Source of the DNA: SG8-30 sp963710135
GTDB lineage: Bacteria; Pseudomonadota; Gammaproteobacteria; Steroidobacterales; Steroidobacteraceae
Direction of reading: 5' to 3'
Assembly: GCA_963710135.1 (NCBI GenBank)
Contig: CAVPYY010000003.1
Location: forward strand, 620,001 to 684,000
DNA length: 64,000 bases
A program made the position numbers and the translations under genes. Each line of letters opens with the position of its first letter. The stretch's first letter is position 1. The notes beneath the pieces are model-generated. The model was not told where the DNA came from, ran no database searches, and saw nothing but the letters and a program-made list of their open reading frames with translations. Of the stretch, positions 23,727-32,914 are shown in pieces.

Positions 23727-25109
23727 TCAGTCCGCGTACACGATGCCGGGCAGCCAGGTGGCGAGCTCCGGCCACAGTGCGAGCAGGCACAGCATGCCGA
23801 GCTGCAGCAGCACGAACGGCACTGCGCCGCGATAGATGTCCGCGGTCGAGACGCCGGGTGGCGCGACGCCTCGCAGGTAGAACAGCGCGAAGCCGAAGGG
23901 CGGCGTCAGGAACGACGTCTGCAGATTCACCGCGATCATCACCCCGAGCCACACCGGGTCCACGCCCATGGCGAGCAGCACCGGCGCGACGATCGGCACC
24001 ACGATGTAGGTGATCTCGATGAAGTCGATGATGAACCCCAGCAGGAACATCACCAGCATGACCGCCACGATCGCCCCGGTCCGCCCACCGGGCAGCTGCG
24101 CCAGCAGCTCGTGCATGAGGTCATCGCCACCGAGGCCGCGGAATACCAGCGAGAACACCGACGCGCCGATCAGGATCAGGAAGACCATCGAGGACAGCTT
24201 CACGGTACCGCGCATGACCTCGCGCAGGCGCGCCAGGTCGAGCGCGCGACCGGCGAGCGCGAGCAGGACGGCGCCGATCGCGCCCACCGCCGCGGCTTCG
24301 GTCGGCGTCGCGAACCCGCCGAGAATCGAGCCGAGCACGGCAAGAATCAGGGTGAGCGGCGCCACCAGCGCGCGCAACAACCGCCCGGCCAGCGGCCCGC
24401 GCGAGGCCGCGAGCGCCGCACCGGGCAGCGCCGGCATGGTGGCGGGCCGGAGCCAGGCAACCGCGAGCGTGTAGACGATGTACAGGCCGACCAGCATCAG
24501 GCCGGGCAGCAGTGCGCCGACGAACAGGTCGCCGACGGAGACGGTCTGCGGCGAGTAGATTCCCTGCTTGAGCTGGGCCTGCTGGTAGGCGCTGGAGAGC
24601 ACGTCGCCCAGCAGCACCAGGATGATCGAGGGCGGAATGATCTGGCCGAGCGTGCCAGCGGCGCAGATGGTGCCGCTTGCCACACGCGGGTCGTAGCCGT
24701 GGCGGAGCATCGCGGGCAGCGACAGCAGTCCCATGGTCACCACCGTGGCGCCCACGATGCCGGTGCTGGCGGCGAGCAGCGCCCCGACCACGATCACCGA
24801 CACGGCGAGTCCGCCGCGCAACCGTCCGAACAGAAGCCCGAGCGTTTCCAGCAGGTCGTCGGCGATGCGGGCACGCTCCAGCACCATGCCCATGAAGACG
24901 AACAACGGCACCGCGATCAGGGTCTCGTTGTTCATGATCCCGAACAAGCGGCTGGGCAGAGCCTCGAGATAGCCCATGTCGAACAGGCCGAGCAGCGCCA
25001 GGCCGCTCGCGAACATGAGCGACACGCCGGCGAGCGTAAAAGCGACCGGAAACCCCGCCAGCAGGGCGCCGACCACGAGCACAAACAGCACCAGCGACAG
25101 CCATTCCAC
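23727..25109 (-). CDS. dctM: TRAP transporter large permease DctM
   Basis: A 460-residue inner-membrane protein of the DctM/DedA-ion-transporter superfamily, with about 12-13 helices. It forms the sodium-coupled transport channel for a TRAP system. Family segments include FPVAFTLAGVSLMF, NNETLIAVPLFVFMG, AASTGIVGATVVTMGLLSLP and TLGQIIPPSIILVLLG. I place the start at the GTG 25109 (MEWLSLVLF), 2 bases after the dctQ stop; the longer frame repeats the dctQ region. It ends 12 bases from the end of the convergent binding-protein gene. Confidence 0.92.
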   Translation of the reverse strand: MEWLSLVLFVLVVGALLAGFPVAFTLAGVSLMFASGLALLGLFDMGYLEALPSRLFGIMNNETLIAVPLFVFMGMVLERARIADDLLETLGLLFGRLRGGLAVSVIVVGALLAASTGIVGATVVTMGLLSLPAMLRHGYDPRVASGTICAAGTLGQIIPPSIILVLLGDVLSSAYQQAQLKQGIYSPQTVSVGDLFVGALLPGLMLVGLYIVYTLAVAWLRPATMPALPGAALAASRGPLAGRLLRALVAPLTLILAVLGSILGGFATPTEAAAVGAIGAVLLALAGRALDLARLREVMRGTVKLSSMVFLILIGASVFSLVFRGLGGDDLMHELLAQLPGGRTGAIVAVMLVMFLLGFIIDFIEITYIVVPIVAPVLLAMGVDPVWLGVMIAVNLQTSFLTPPFGFALFYLRGVAPPGVSTADIYRGAVPFVLLQLGMLCLLALWPELATWLPGIVYAD

Positions 25110-25111
25110 GG

Positions 25112-25630
25112 TCAGCGCTCCGCCCGCAGTGCCTGCAGGGCGCGCAATGCCGTCGCGATGCCCTGCAGGGCCAGCAGCACCGCCATGACCGGGATGACGG
25201 TCTTCAGCAGGTACAGGGCTGGCAGGCCGCCGGCCTCGCGCGAGCGCTCGCCGACCCGCCACGAGCTCTCCACGTAGGGGAGACTCTCGTACACCAGATA
25301 CGCGCACAGCGGCAGCAGGAAGAAAATGGTGCCGGCCAGATCGACCAGGGCACGCCCGCGGGCATCGAAGCGCCGATAGAGCACGTCGACGCGCACGTGT
25401 TCATCGTGACGCAGCGTGTAGGCGGCGCCGAGCATGAACACCAACGCGTGCATCCAGGTGACCGACTCCTGCAGCCAGATCCACCCCAGATCGAAGGCGT
25501 AGCGCAGCACGACCACCGCGAAGCCGGCCAGGCCCATCGCCAGGGTCAGCCAGGAAACCGCCTGCCCGGTGATCTCGCTCACCCGTTCGAGCACTCGCGC
25601 GGCCCGACCCAGCCGGTCCATGTCGCTCAC
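25112..25630 (-). CDS. dctQ: TRAP transporter small permease DctQ
   Basis: A 172-residue inner-membrane protein with four transmembrane helices and the DctQ signature around WLQESVTWMHALVFMLGAAYTLRHDEHVRVDVLY (about residues 50-85). It pairs with DctM to accept solute from the binding protein. It overlaps the preceding TPR gene by 4 bases and is followed by dctM. A second ATG 9 bases downstream (MDRLGRAAR) is also possible. Confidence 0.91.
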   Translation of the reverse strand: MSDMDRLGRAARVLERVSEITGQAVSWLTLAMGLAGFAVVVLRYAFDLGWIWLQESVTWMHALVFMLGAAYTLRHDEHVRVDVLYRRFDARGRALVDLAGTIFFLLPLCAYLVYESLPYVESSWRVGERSREAGGLPALYLLKTVIPVMAVLLALQGIATALRALQALRAER

Positions 25631-25959
25631 GCCGGTGCCTCGCCCGCCTGCCGCCGCACCCGGCGCAGGAACACGGTCATCTCGCGCGCGGCCTGCAGGT
25701 CGCCGCTCGCGGTTGCCCGCGCGATGCCCTCCTCGTAGACGGTTGCCGCGCGCGCCAGCGACCCGGTGCGCGTATACGCCTCGCCAAGCAGCTTCCAGGC
25801 CGCGGAATAACGCGGGTTCTGCTCAACGGCCTGGCGCAGGTGATCGATGGCCGCCACCAGGTCGCCTTCCTTGAGACACTCGCTGCCGAGCGAAAAGCGC
25901 AGCAACGGGGAGTCCTGTCCCCGCTGCAGCATGGTCTCGAGATTCTGCCGCAGGCCCAA
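25627..25959 (-). CDS. Small tetratricopeptide-repeat protein
   Basis: A protein of about 110 residues with roughly two TPR units: LLRFSLGSECLKEGDLVAAIDHLRQAVEQNPRYSAAWKLLGEAYTRTGSLARAATVYEEGI covers residues ~20-80, followed by a basic tail. It probably binds other proteins; its partner is unknown. I choose the TTG at 25959, one base after the trkH stop, giving MGLRQNLETMLQRGQD; ATG 25932 is the alternative. The frame further upstream is antisense-like and overlaps trkH. It sits between trkH and dctQ, all on one strand. Confidence 0.65.
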   Translation of the reverse strand: MGLRQNLETMLQRGQDSPLLRFSLGSECLKEGDLVAAIDHLRQAVEQNPRYSAAWKLLGEAYTRTGSLARAATVYEEGIARATASGDLQAAREMTVFLRRVRRQAGEAPA

Positions 25960-25960
25960 C

Positions 25961-27412
25961 TCAGCGCTTCCAGAACTCTGGCGTGAGCAACAGCACCAGC
26001 GTGAAGATCTCCAGGCGCCCGGCCAGCATTGCGACGATGCAGACCCACTTCGCCGCATCCGGGATGTCGCGGAAGTGCGCCGCGACTTCACCGAGCCCCG
26101 GGCCGACATTGTTCAGCGACGCCGCCACGGCCGACCAGGCCGTCACCTGGTCGAGACCGAAGGTCATGAGCAGCAGCATCATGATGCCGAACATGATGAA
26201 GTAGATGGCGAAGAAGCCGGCCACGCCATTGATGACCCGCTGCGGCACCAGCTTGCCGGCCAGCTTGACCGGTATCTCGGCGCTCGGGTGCACCAGCTGC
26301 TTCAGCTCCGCCATACCCTGGCGGTAAACGAGCAGCCAGCGGATGACCTTCATGCCGCCGGTGGTGGAGCCCGCGCAGCCGCCGACGAACGTCAGCAGCA
26401 GCAGCAGCGCCGGCAGCGCACCCGGCCAGGCCGCGAAGGACGCCGTGGTGTAGCCCGTGCCGGTGTGCAGGGAGACGACCTGGAAACTGGCGTAGCGCAA
26501 CGACGTCGCCAGCGAGTCGTACTCGCCGTCGAGCCACAGATAGAACGTCGCGAAGACGATGATCCCGCCGACCAGTGCGAAGTAGGAGAGGAACTCCGGC
26601 TCGCGCATATAGACGCGCGGATCCCGGCCGCGGAAGAAGGTGAAATGCAGCGCGAAGCTCGCGCCGCTGAAGAACATGAAGAACGTGGCGATGGCGTCCA
26701 CCGCCGCGCTGTCGAAGTGGCCGAGGCTCGCGTCGTAGGGCGAATAGCCGCCGGTGGACATGGTGCTGAAGGCGTGCGCCACGGCATCGAAGACGCTCAT
26801 GCCGGCGAGGTAGTAGGCGCTGGCACAGGCCACGGTCATCACGGCGTATACCAGCCACAGCGCCTTCGCGGTCTGCGTGATGCGCGGCGTCAGCTTCTGG
26901 TCCTTCACCGGCCCGGGCGTTTCCGCCTTGTACAGCGACATGCCGCCGATGCCGAGCACCGGCAGCAGCGCCACCGCCAGCACGATGATGCCCATGCCTC
27001 CCAGCCACTGGATCTGCTGGCGGTAGAACAGGATCGACTTCGGCAGATGGTCCAGACCGGTGATGACCGTGGCACCGGTGGTCGAGAATCCCGAAACGGC
27101 CTCGAACACGGCGTCGGTAAAGGACAGCTCCGGCATGTCCGTGATGAGCAGCGGCGTGGCGCCGGCCAGCCCGAGACTCACCCAGAACAGCGCGACGACC
27201 AGGAAGCCGTCGCGCAGCCGCAGGTCCCGGCGCACCTTGCGCACCGGCCACCACAGCAATGTGCCGATGGCCGCCACCACCAGGAACGCGTCGACGAACG
27301 GCTGGTAGTGCCCGTCGGCATAGATGAAGGAGACCGCGACGGGCGGCAGCATCGACAGGCTGAACATCATCAGCATGAGCCCGAGGATGCGCTGCACCAT
27401 CGACAGATTCAT
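25961..27412 (-). CDS. trkH: Trk potassium uptake channel subunit TrkH
   Basis: A 483-residue inner-membrane K+ channel subunit with four M1-P-M2 repeats. Selectivity-filter-like loops are visible as SGFSTTGATV, STMSTGGYSPYD, LHTGTGYTTASF and LNNVGPGLGEV, each with the key glycine. It works with the nucleotide-gated regulator TrkA, encoded 19 bases upstream. The open frame extends further, but MNLSMVQRILGL at 27412 is the family start and avoids overlap with trkA. Confidence 0.94.
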   Translation of the reverse strand: MNLSMVQRILGLMLMMFSLSMLPPVAVSFIYADGHYQPFVDAFLVVAAIGTLLWWPVRKVRRDLRLRDGFLVVALFWVSLGLAGATPLLITDMPELSFTDAVFEAVSGFSTTGATVITGLDHLPKSILFYRQQIQWLGGMGIIVLAVALLPVLGIGGMSLYKAETPGPVKDQKLTPRITQTAKALWLVYAVMTVACASAYYLAGMSVFDAVAHAFSTMSTGGYSPYDASLGHFDSAAVDAIATFFMFFSGASFALHFTFFRGRDPRVYMREPEFLSYFALVGGIIVFATFYLWLDGEYDSLATSLRYASFQVVSLHTGTGYTTASFAAWPGALPALLLLLTFVGGCAGSTTGGMKVIRWLLVYRQGMAELKQLVHPSAEIPVKLAGKLVPQRVINGVAGFFAIYFIMFGIMMLLLMTFGLDQVTAWSAVAASLNNVGPGLGEVAAHFRDIPDAAKWVCIVAMLAGRLEIFTLVLLLTPEFWKR

Positions 27413-27431
27413 GTGCGCGCTCCGGAAGGGA

Positions 27432-28808
27432 TCATGCGTCGCGGGCGCTGGCCTGGAACAGCTTGCCGACGGCTTCGACGTGCCGCCGGTCCGTGAGGAA
27501 CAGGATGACGTGGTCATCCGCCTCGATGACCGTGTCGTGATGCGCCATGATCACCTCGTCGCCCCGCGCGATGGCGCCGATGGTCGTGCCGGGCGGCAGC
27601 TTGATCTTCTCGACCGGCCTGCCCACGACCGGCGAGCTGCGCGAGTCGCCGTGCACCACGGCCTCGAGCGCCTCCGCCGCGCCGCGCCGGAGGGAATGCA
27701 CCCGCACCACGTCGCCACGCCGCACGTAGGCGAGCAGCGCGCCGATGGTGATCGTCTGCGGCGAGATGGCGACGTCGATGGTGCCGCCCTCGATCAGCTC
27801 GGCGTAGGAAGGCTTGTTGATCAGCGCCATCACGCGGTGAGCGCCGAGGCGCTTGGCCAGCATGGCGGACAGTATGTTTGCCTCTTCGGCGTTGGTCAGC
27901 GACACGAACACGTCCGCGTCGTCGATGTTCTCCTCCAGCAGCAGTTCCTCGTCGGCGGCATCGCCGGAGAGCACGAGCGTTCGTCGCAGCGTCTCGGCGG
28001 CCCGGCGGGCGCAGCGGGGATCACGCTCGATGAGCTTGACCTGGTTGCTGTCCTCCAGCGACTTTGCCAGCCGATAGCCGATGTTGCCGGCGCCGGCGAT
28101 CACCACCCGCTTGACCGGGTCCTCCTCGGTGCGCAGCTCCTTCATCATGGCGCGAATGTCGTCCACCGCCGCGACGAAGAACACCTCGTCGCCGTCGGCG
28201 ATCACCGTGTCGCCGTCGGGCGCGACGCTCTGGCCGTTTCGATAGAGGGCGGCGACCCGCGCGTCGCGCTTGGGGATGTGGTCCTTCAGCTCGCGCAGCT
28301 GGTGCCCGACGAGCTGTCCGCCGCGGACTGCGCGCACGCCGATCAGCCGCACGCGGCCCTCGGCGAAGTCGAGGACCTGCAGCGCGCCCGGATACTCGAT
28401 CAGCCTGCTGACGTGCTCGGTGACGAGCTGCTCGGGACTGATCATGACGTCGACGTGCAGCCCGCCCTCCTCGAACAGCCGCTCGCGCTGCGAGTAGTCC
28501 GCCGAGCGGATGCGCGCGATCTTGGTGGGTGTGCGGAACATGGTGTACGCCACCTGGCAGGCGATCATGTTGACTTCGTCGCTGTTGGTCAGCGCGACGA
28601 TCATGTCGGCGTCCTGGCCGCCGGCCGCCTCCAGGATGGCGGGGTGCGCGGCGTTGCCCACGACCGTGCGGATGTCGAGGCGGTCCTGCAGGTCGCGCAG
28701 GATCTCGTCGTTGGTATCGACCACGGTGACGTCGTTGGCCTGCTCGCGGGACAGGTGCTGTGCCGCGGTGCGACCGACCTGGCCTGCGCCGAGAATGATG
28801 ATCTTCAA
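27432..28808 (-). CDS. trkA: Trk system potassium uptake regulator TrkA
   Basis: A 458-residue cytosolic gating ring protein with two RCK (TrkA_N-TrkA_C) halves. Rossmann motifs are IIILGAGQVGRTAAQHL at the N-terminus and VVIAGAGNIGYRLAKSLE near residue 233; each is followed by a ligand-sensing C-domain. It binds NAD(H) and ATP/ADP and opens TrkH. The start codon is TTG. A TAGAAT promoter box lies about 45 bases upstream, and trkH follows after 19 bases. Confidence 0.95.
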   Translation of the reverse strand: MKIIILGAGQVGRTAAQHLSREQANDVTVVDTNDEILRDLQDRLDIRTVVGNAAHPAILEAAGGQDADMIVALTNSDEVNMIACQVAYTMFRTPTKIARIRSADYSQRERLFEEGGLHVDVMISPEQLVTEHVSRLIEYPGALQVLDFAEGRVRLIGVRAVRGGQLVGHQLRELKDHIPKRDARVAALYRNGQSVAPDGDTVIADGDEVFFVAAVDDIRAMMKELRTEEDPVKRVVIAGAGNIGYRLAKSLEDSNQVKLIERDPRCARRAAETLRRTLVLSGDAADEELLLEENIDDADVFVSLTNAEEANILSAMLAKRLGAHRVMALINKPSYAELIEGGTIDVAISPQTITIGALLAYVRRGDVVRVHSLRRGAAEALEAVVHGDSRSSPVVGRPVEKIKLPPGTTIGAIARGDEVIMAHHDTVIEADDHVILFLTDRRHVEAVGKLFQASARDA

Positions 28809-28852
28809 GTTCTGCGTGCCTTTGCGGCGGCGGGGCCGATGCCCGCTGCGCG

Positions 28853-28858
28853 ATTCTA
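28853..28858 (-). promoter_or_regulatory. Putative -10 element of trkA-trkH
   Basis: On the minus strand GCTAGAATCGCGC contains TAGAAT about 45 bases upstream of the trkA TTG. It lies in the short gap after the uvrD stop and is the only promoter-like hexamer there. Confidence 0.4.
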
Positions 28859-28887
28859 GCAGAGGGCCTGCCGCTCGCCGGGCCGCC

Positions 28888-31120
28888 CTAGACGGGCTCG
28901 AGCTTGGCGTAGGCGTACATCAGCCACTTCTGGCCCCCCGACTCGAAGTTCACCTGCACCTGCTGCTGCGGCCCGTTGCCCTCGAAACGGATGACCACCC
29001 CGTCGCCGAACTTGGGGTGGCGCACCCTGGCACCGAGTCGCAGGGGCGTTTCCTCTCCCGGGGCCGGCCGCCGCGGTGGGGTCGCGCCGCCCGGCCTGGC
29101 GGCCGGGCCGCGGCCGGACTGGGCCTGGTGGGAAGTGCCGTGGCGCGACGCCGGGTCGTACAGCGGCCGCGATATCGAGATGCGCGGGCGCACTTCTTCC
29201 ATCAGCTCGGCCGGGATCTCCGCCAGGAAGCGCGACGGCGCCCGGTATTCGGTGCGGCCATAGATGCGCCGGCTCTCCGCGTGGCTCAGGTAGAGCCGCT
29301 GCATCGCGCGCGTGATGCCGACATAACACAGGCGCCGCTCTTCGGGCAGCTTCTCCAGGTCGAGCGCGGAGCGCTCGGACGGAAACAGGCCCTCCTCCAG
29401 GCCGACCATGAAGACCGTCGGGAACTCCAGTCCCTTGGCGCTGTGCAGCGTCATCAGCTGCACGCAGTCGCGGCCGTCGGCGGCCTGGGTCTCGCCGGAC
29501 TCGAGCGTGGCGTGCGCAAGAAATGCCGACAGCAGCGGCATGTCGTCCTCGATGTCCGGCAGGAAGCCCTCGGCGGCGTTCACCAGCTCGTCGAGGTTCT
29601 CGACCCGCGCCTCGCCACGGTTGTCCTTCTCGCGCGCGTGGTGCTCGCGCAAGCCCGAGGCCTCGATCACATGGCGGACCTGCTCATGCAGCTCGTCCAT
29701 GCCGGCCAGCGCAGCCGCCAGCTTCTCGACCAGCGCGATGAAGCCGCCGAGCGCCGTGCCGGCCCGGGCCGGCAGTGACGGGATGACCGCGAGCGCTGCG
29801 TCCCACAACGGGATCCCCTCCCGTCGCGCGACTTCGCGGACCTTGTCGAGCGTGGTCTGGCCGATGCCGCGCGTCGGCAGGTTCACGACGCGTTCGAACG
29901 ACACGTCGTCGCTGCGCGTCTGCGTGATGCGCAGGTACGCGAGCGCGTCCTTGATCTCCGCACGTTCGAAGAATCGCAGACCGCCGTAGACGCGATAGGG
30001 AATGCGCGCGCTGATCAGCATTTCCTCGAACGAACGCGATTGCGCATTGGAACGGTACAGCACTGCCGCGCCGGCCAGCGGCAGTCCGGCCGCGGCATGT
30101 TCGCGGATACGCTGGATGACGAACTCGGCCTCGTCGCGCTCGTTGAACGCGCCGTACACGCGGATCGGCTCGCCGCCGGGCGCGTCGGTCCACAGTTCCT
30201 TGCCGAGGCGGTCCTGGTTGAGGCGGATCACGTGGTTGGCGGCACCGAGGATGACCGCGGTCGAGCGGTAGTTCTGCTCCAGGCGGAACACGTTGCGCCT
30301 CGTAGTCGCGCCGGAAGTGCTGCATGTTCTCGACGCGCGCGCCGCGCCAGCGGTAGATCGACTGATCGTCGTCACCCACCACGAACGGCTGGCCGCTGGC
30401 CCCGCAGATCTGCCGGACCCAGTCGTACTGGATGCCGTTCGTATCCTGGAACTCGTCGACCAGCACGTGCCGGAACCGATGGCGATAGAAGTCCGCCAGC
30501 TGCGGCTGGTCGCGGATGACCTCGAAACTGCGCAGCAGCAGCTCGGCGAAGTCCACCACGCCCGGCCTGGTCGGCGCGCCGCTGGTACAGCTCGTACAGC
30601 CGGATGAGCTGCCGCCGCGTCGGGTCGCCGCGGTCTTCCAGATGCTTCGGCCGGCGGCCCTCGTCCTTCTCGCGATTGATGAAGTTCTGGATCTCGCGCG
30701 GGACCCAGCGCTGCTCGTCGAGGTTCTGCTCCTTCAGCAGCTTGCGCACCAGCCGGTGCTGGTCGTCATCGTCGAGGATCTGGAAGGTCTGCGGCAGTCC
30801 CGGCCTCGCGCCAGTGACGGCGCAGCAGGCGGTGGGCGATGCCGTGAAATGTGCCGACCCACAGGGCGCTGCCCGGGACGTCGAGCAGCCGCTCGATGCG
30901 CCCGCGCATTTCCGCTGGCGGCCTTGTTGGTGAAGGTCACGGCGAGCAGCCCCTGCGGGGCGACGCCGCACTCCTCGATCAGCCAGGCGGCGCGATGGGT
31001 GAGTACGCGCGTCTTGCCGCTGCCCGCGCCGGCCAGCACCAGCGTCGGGGCGAGCGGCGCGCTGACGGCGGCGCGCTGCGCCTCGTTGAGGCGCTCCAGC
31101 AGGGGATGAGCTTCGGTCAT
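28888..31120 (-). pseudogene. uvrD: DNA helicase II UvrD, broken by four frameshifts
   Basis: A full-length UvrD (about 742 residues when repaired), the 3'-5' SF1 helicase of mismatch and excision repair. Pieces in order: AGAGSGKTRVLTHR (Walker A), TFHGIAHRLLRRHW, LVDEFQDTN, GDDDQSIYRWRGA, LEQNYRST, TLHSAKGLEFPTVF, YVGITRAMQRLYLSHAE, and the C-terminal RVRHPKFGDGVV module. Reading requires skipping one base near 30915, 30799, 30561 and 30299. Each case can be explained by one extra G on the coding strand, and the part from 30298 to 28888 is clean. Either the gene is decaying or the consensus is wrong here. A TAGAAT box lies 9 bases upstream of the ATG. Confidence 0.85.
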
Positions 31121-31129
31121 GGGGCGCGC

Positions 31130-31135
31130 ATTCTA
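31130..31135 (-). promoter_or_regulatory. Putative -10 element of uvrD
   Basis: TAGAAT on the minus strand is followed by GCGCGCCCC and then the uvrD ATG. The predicted start point would leave a leader of only about 3 bases, similar to the arrangement at pyrD. Confidence 0.35.
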
Positions 31136-31149
31136 ACGCGCCGCGGGCC

Positions 31150-32256
31150 TCATCCGGAGGCCGGGGTGCCCTGCGTTTCCGACGCGAAGCGGATCAGGGT
31201 CAGCACCAGCGCAATCAGGATCGGGCCGAGGAACATGCCCACCAGCCCGAACGCCGACAGCCCGCCCAGCACGCCGATGAACACGGCCAGGGTCGGGACC
31301 TCGGCGCGGCCCGAGATGAACATCGGCTTGAGGAAGTTGTCCGCTGAGCCGACCACGACCGCGCCCCAGGCGGTGAGCGCAATGCCCCAGCCGATCTCGC
31401 CCATGGCGAACAGCGCAAGCGCGCCCGGCACCCACACCAGCGCCGTCCCGCCGAACGGCACGACCGACAGCACGGCACCGACGACACCGAAGACCACGGG
31501 CGCCGGCAGACCGGCGACCGCGAAGCCGATACCCAGCAGCAGGCCCTGGACCGCCGCCGTCAGGATGGTGCCCATCACCACGGCCCGTGTAACGGCTTCG
31601 AGCCGGCTGATCATGACGCGCTTGCGCTCGCCATTCATCGGAACGAGATCGGCCGCGGTCGCCGCGATCGTGGTGCCGTCACGCAGCAGGAAGAACAGCA
31701 GGAAGATCATCACCGTGAAGGACAACACAGTGCCCACCGCGCCGAAGAAGGCGGTGCCGCCGAGCGAGGCAAGGTTCTGCAACATCTTGCGCAGGCCGCC
31801 GAGCGCCCACTCCTGGGCCTGCGCGGTGCTGATCGTGACGTGCTGGTTGAACCACCCGACCAGGTTCTGCAGGGTGGGGGAGTCGATCAGCTGCGACACG
31901 TCCTGTGAGCGTAATCGCCCTACCAGGCCGGTCAGGATCTCGGCGAGCTCCTTCGCCTGCGTGGCAAAGGCGATTGCCAGGCCGCTCAACGGGCCGATGA
32001 ACATGAGCAGCACCAGCAGGGTCAGCACCAGCGCCGCCAGGCCCGCACGACCGCGGAACAGCCCGGTGAGACGCTGCTGCAGCGGGTGCATCAGGAGCGC
32101 CAGGATCGCCGCCCAGGCGAACGGCTGCAGGAACGGCTGCACCACCTGATAGACGGCGAAGCCGAGCAGCGCGGCGGCGGCGAGCGTGAAGGTCCGCCGG
32201 TAGACGGGATCGGTCGGCCCGTGCAGCAGCGGCCGGCGGGCGGGCGCGGAACTCAT
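31150..32256 (-). CDS. AI-2E-family (PerM/YdiK-like) membrane transporter
   Basis: A 368-residue inner-membrane protein with seven to eight hydrophobic helices and the long amphipathic middle region typical of the family. Signatures are LQPFAWAAILALLMHPLQQRLT near the N-terminus, LRDGTTIA in the middle, GIGFAVAGLPAPVVFGVVGAVLSVVPFGG, and the C-terminal LSAFGLVGMFLGPILIALVLTL. Members export varied small molecules or act as antiporters; the AI-2 link applies to only a few. AGGAGG precedes the ATG by about 9 bases. It lies downstream of the AMMECR1 gene on the same strand. Confidence 0.88.
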   Translation of the reverse strand: MSSAPARRPLLHGPTDPVYRRTFTLAAAALLGFAVYQVVQPFLQPFAWAAILALLMHPLQQRLTGLFRGRAGLAALVLTLLVLLMFIGPLSGLAIAFATQAKELAEILTGLVGRLRSQDVSQLIDSPTLQNLVGWFNQHVTISTAQAQEWALGGLRKMLQNLASLGGTAFFGAVGTVLSFTVMIFLLFFLLRDGTTIAATAADLVPMNGERKRVMISRLEAVTRAVVMGTILTAAVQGLLLGIGFAVAGLPAPVVFGVVGAVLSVVPFGGTALVWVPGALALFAMGEIGWGIALTAWGAVVVGSADNFLKPMFISGRAEVPTLAVFIGVLGGLSAFGLVGMFLGPILIALVLTLIRFASETQGTPASG

Positions 32257-32335
32257 GCGTCTGGACCTCCTGTGGGACCAGCGCGAATGCTATCACCGGC
32301 GCATGCCGCGGTTGCCCGTAGCGCGCAGCCGGGGG

Positions 32336-32914
32336 CTAGGCGGCACGGGACTCGTCGGCGATCGTCTCGGTGGTATAGCGCCAGGCGCGCGTGGCGGGCG
32401 ACCAGCCATCCGGCGCGACGCCGGCCTTGGCCCGCAGTTCGCGCAGGAAGGCCGAGGTGTCGGGCAGCGATTCCCACACCTTCGGCAGGAACGTGGCGTG
32501 GTGGCCGTCGATGTCGATGAGCAGGCCATGCCGGTGCGGTTCGAGCTGGCGGGCAAGCTCGGCGCGGCGGGATGCGGCGACGGGCTCGAGCGCGGAGAGC
32601 AGCGCGATCTCGACGTCGAGATCGTCGAGCTCGTCACGCGTCAGCGGCTGGAAGCGCGGGTCGTCGAAGGCGCTCGCCCAGGCCTCGCGCCACACTTCGT
32701 GGCCGAGCGGCCGCTCGGCCGTCAGGCTGCCACGGCAGCCACGCAGGTTTCCCTGGCGCGTCAGTGTGACGAATGCAGCGGTGGGAACGCTGAACGAGAC
32801 CGGCAGTTCGGTCAGGTCCGGCGGCGGCCCCGGCGCGCCCTGCTCGAATCCGCCCAGTATCGAATCGCGGGCAAGTCGGATCAGGCGCCGTCGCTCTTCA
32901 GGCGGCATCACCAT
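32336..32914 (-). CDS. amrA: AmmeMemoRadiSam system protein A (AMMECR1 domain)
   Basis: A 192-residue AMMECR1-domain protein. The conserved LRGCRGSLTAERPLGHEVWREAWASAFDDPRF region carries the family's invariant L-R-G-C-x-G motif at about residues 62-70. The function is unknown, and human AMMECR1 is a homologue. It overlaps the end of the Memo-like gene by about 17 bases when started at ATG 32914 (MVMPPEERRRL); ATG 32944 and 32908 are alternatives. With the next two genes it forms the conserved three-gene AmmeMemoRadiSam set. Confidence 0.88.
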   Translation of the reverse strand: MVMPPEERRRLIRLARDSILGGFEQGAPGPPPDLTELPVSFSVPTAAFVTLTRQGNLRGCRGSLTAERPLGHEVWREAWASAFDDPRFQPLTRDELDDLDVEIALLSALEPVAASRRAELARQLEPHRHGLLIDIDGHHATFLPKVWESLPDTSAFLRELRAKAGVAPDGWSPATRAWRYTTETIADESRAA

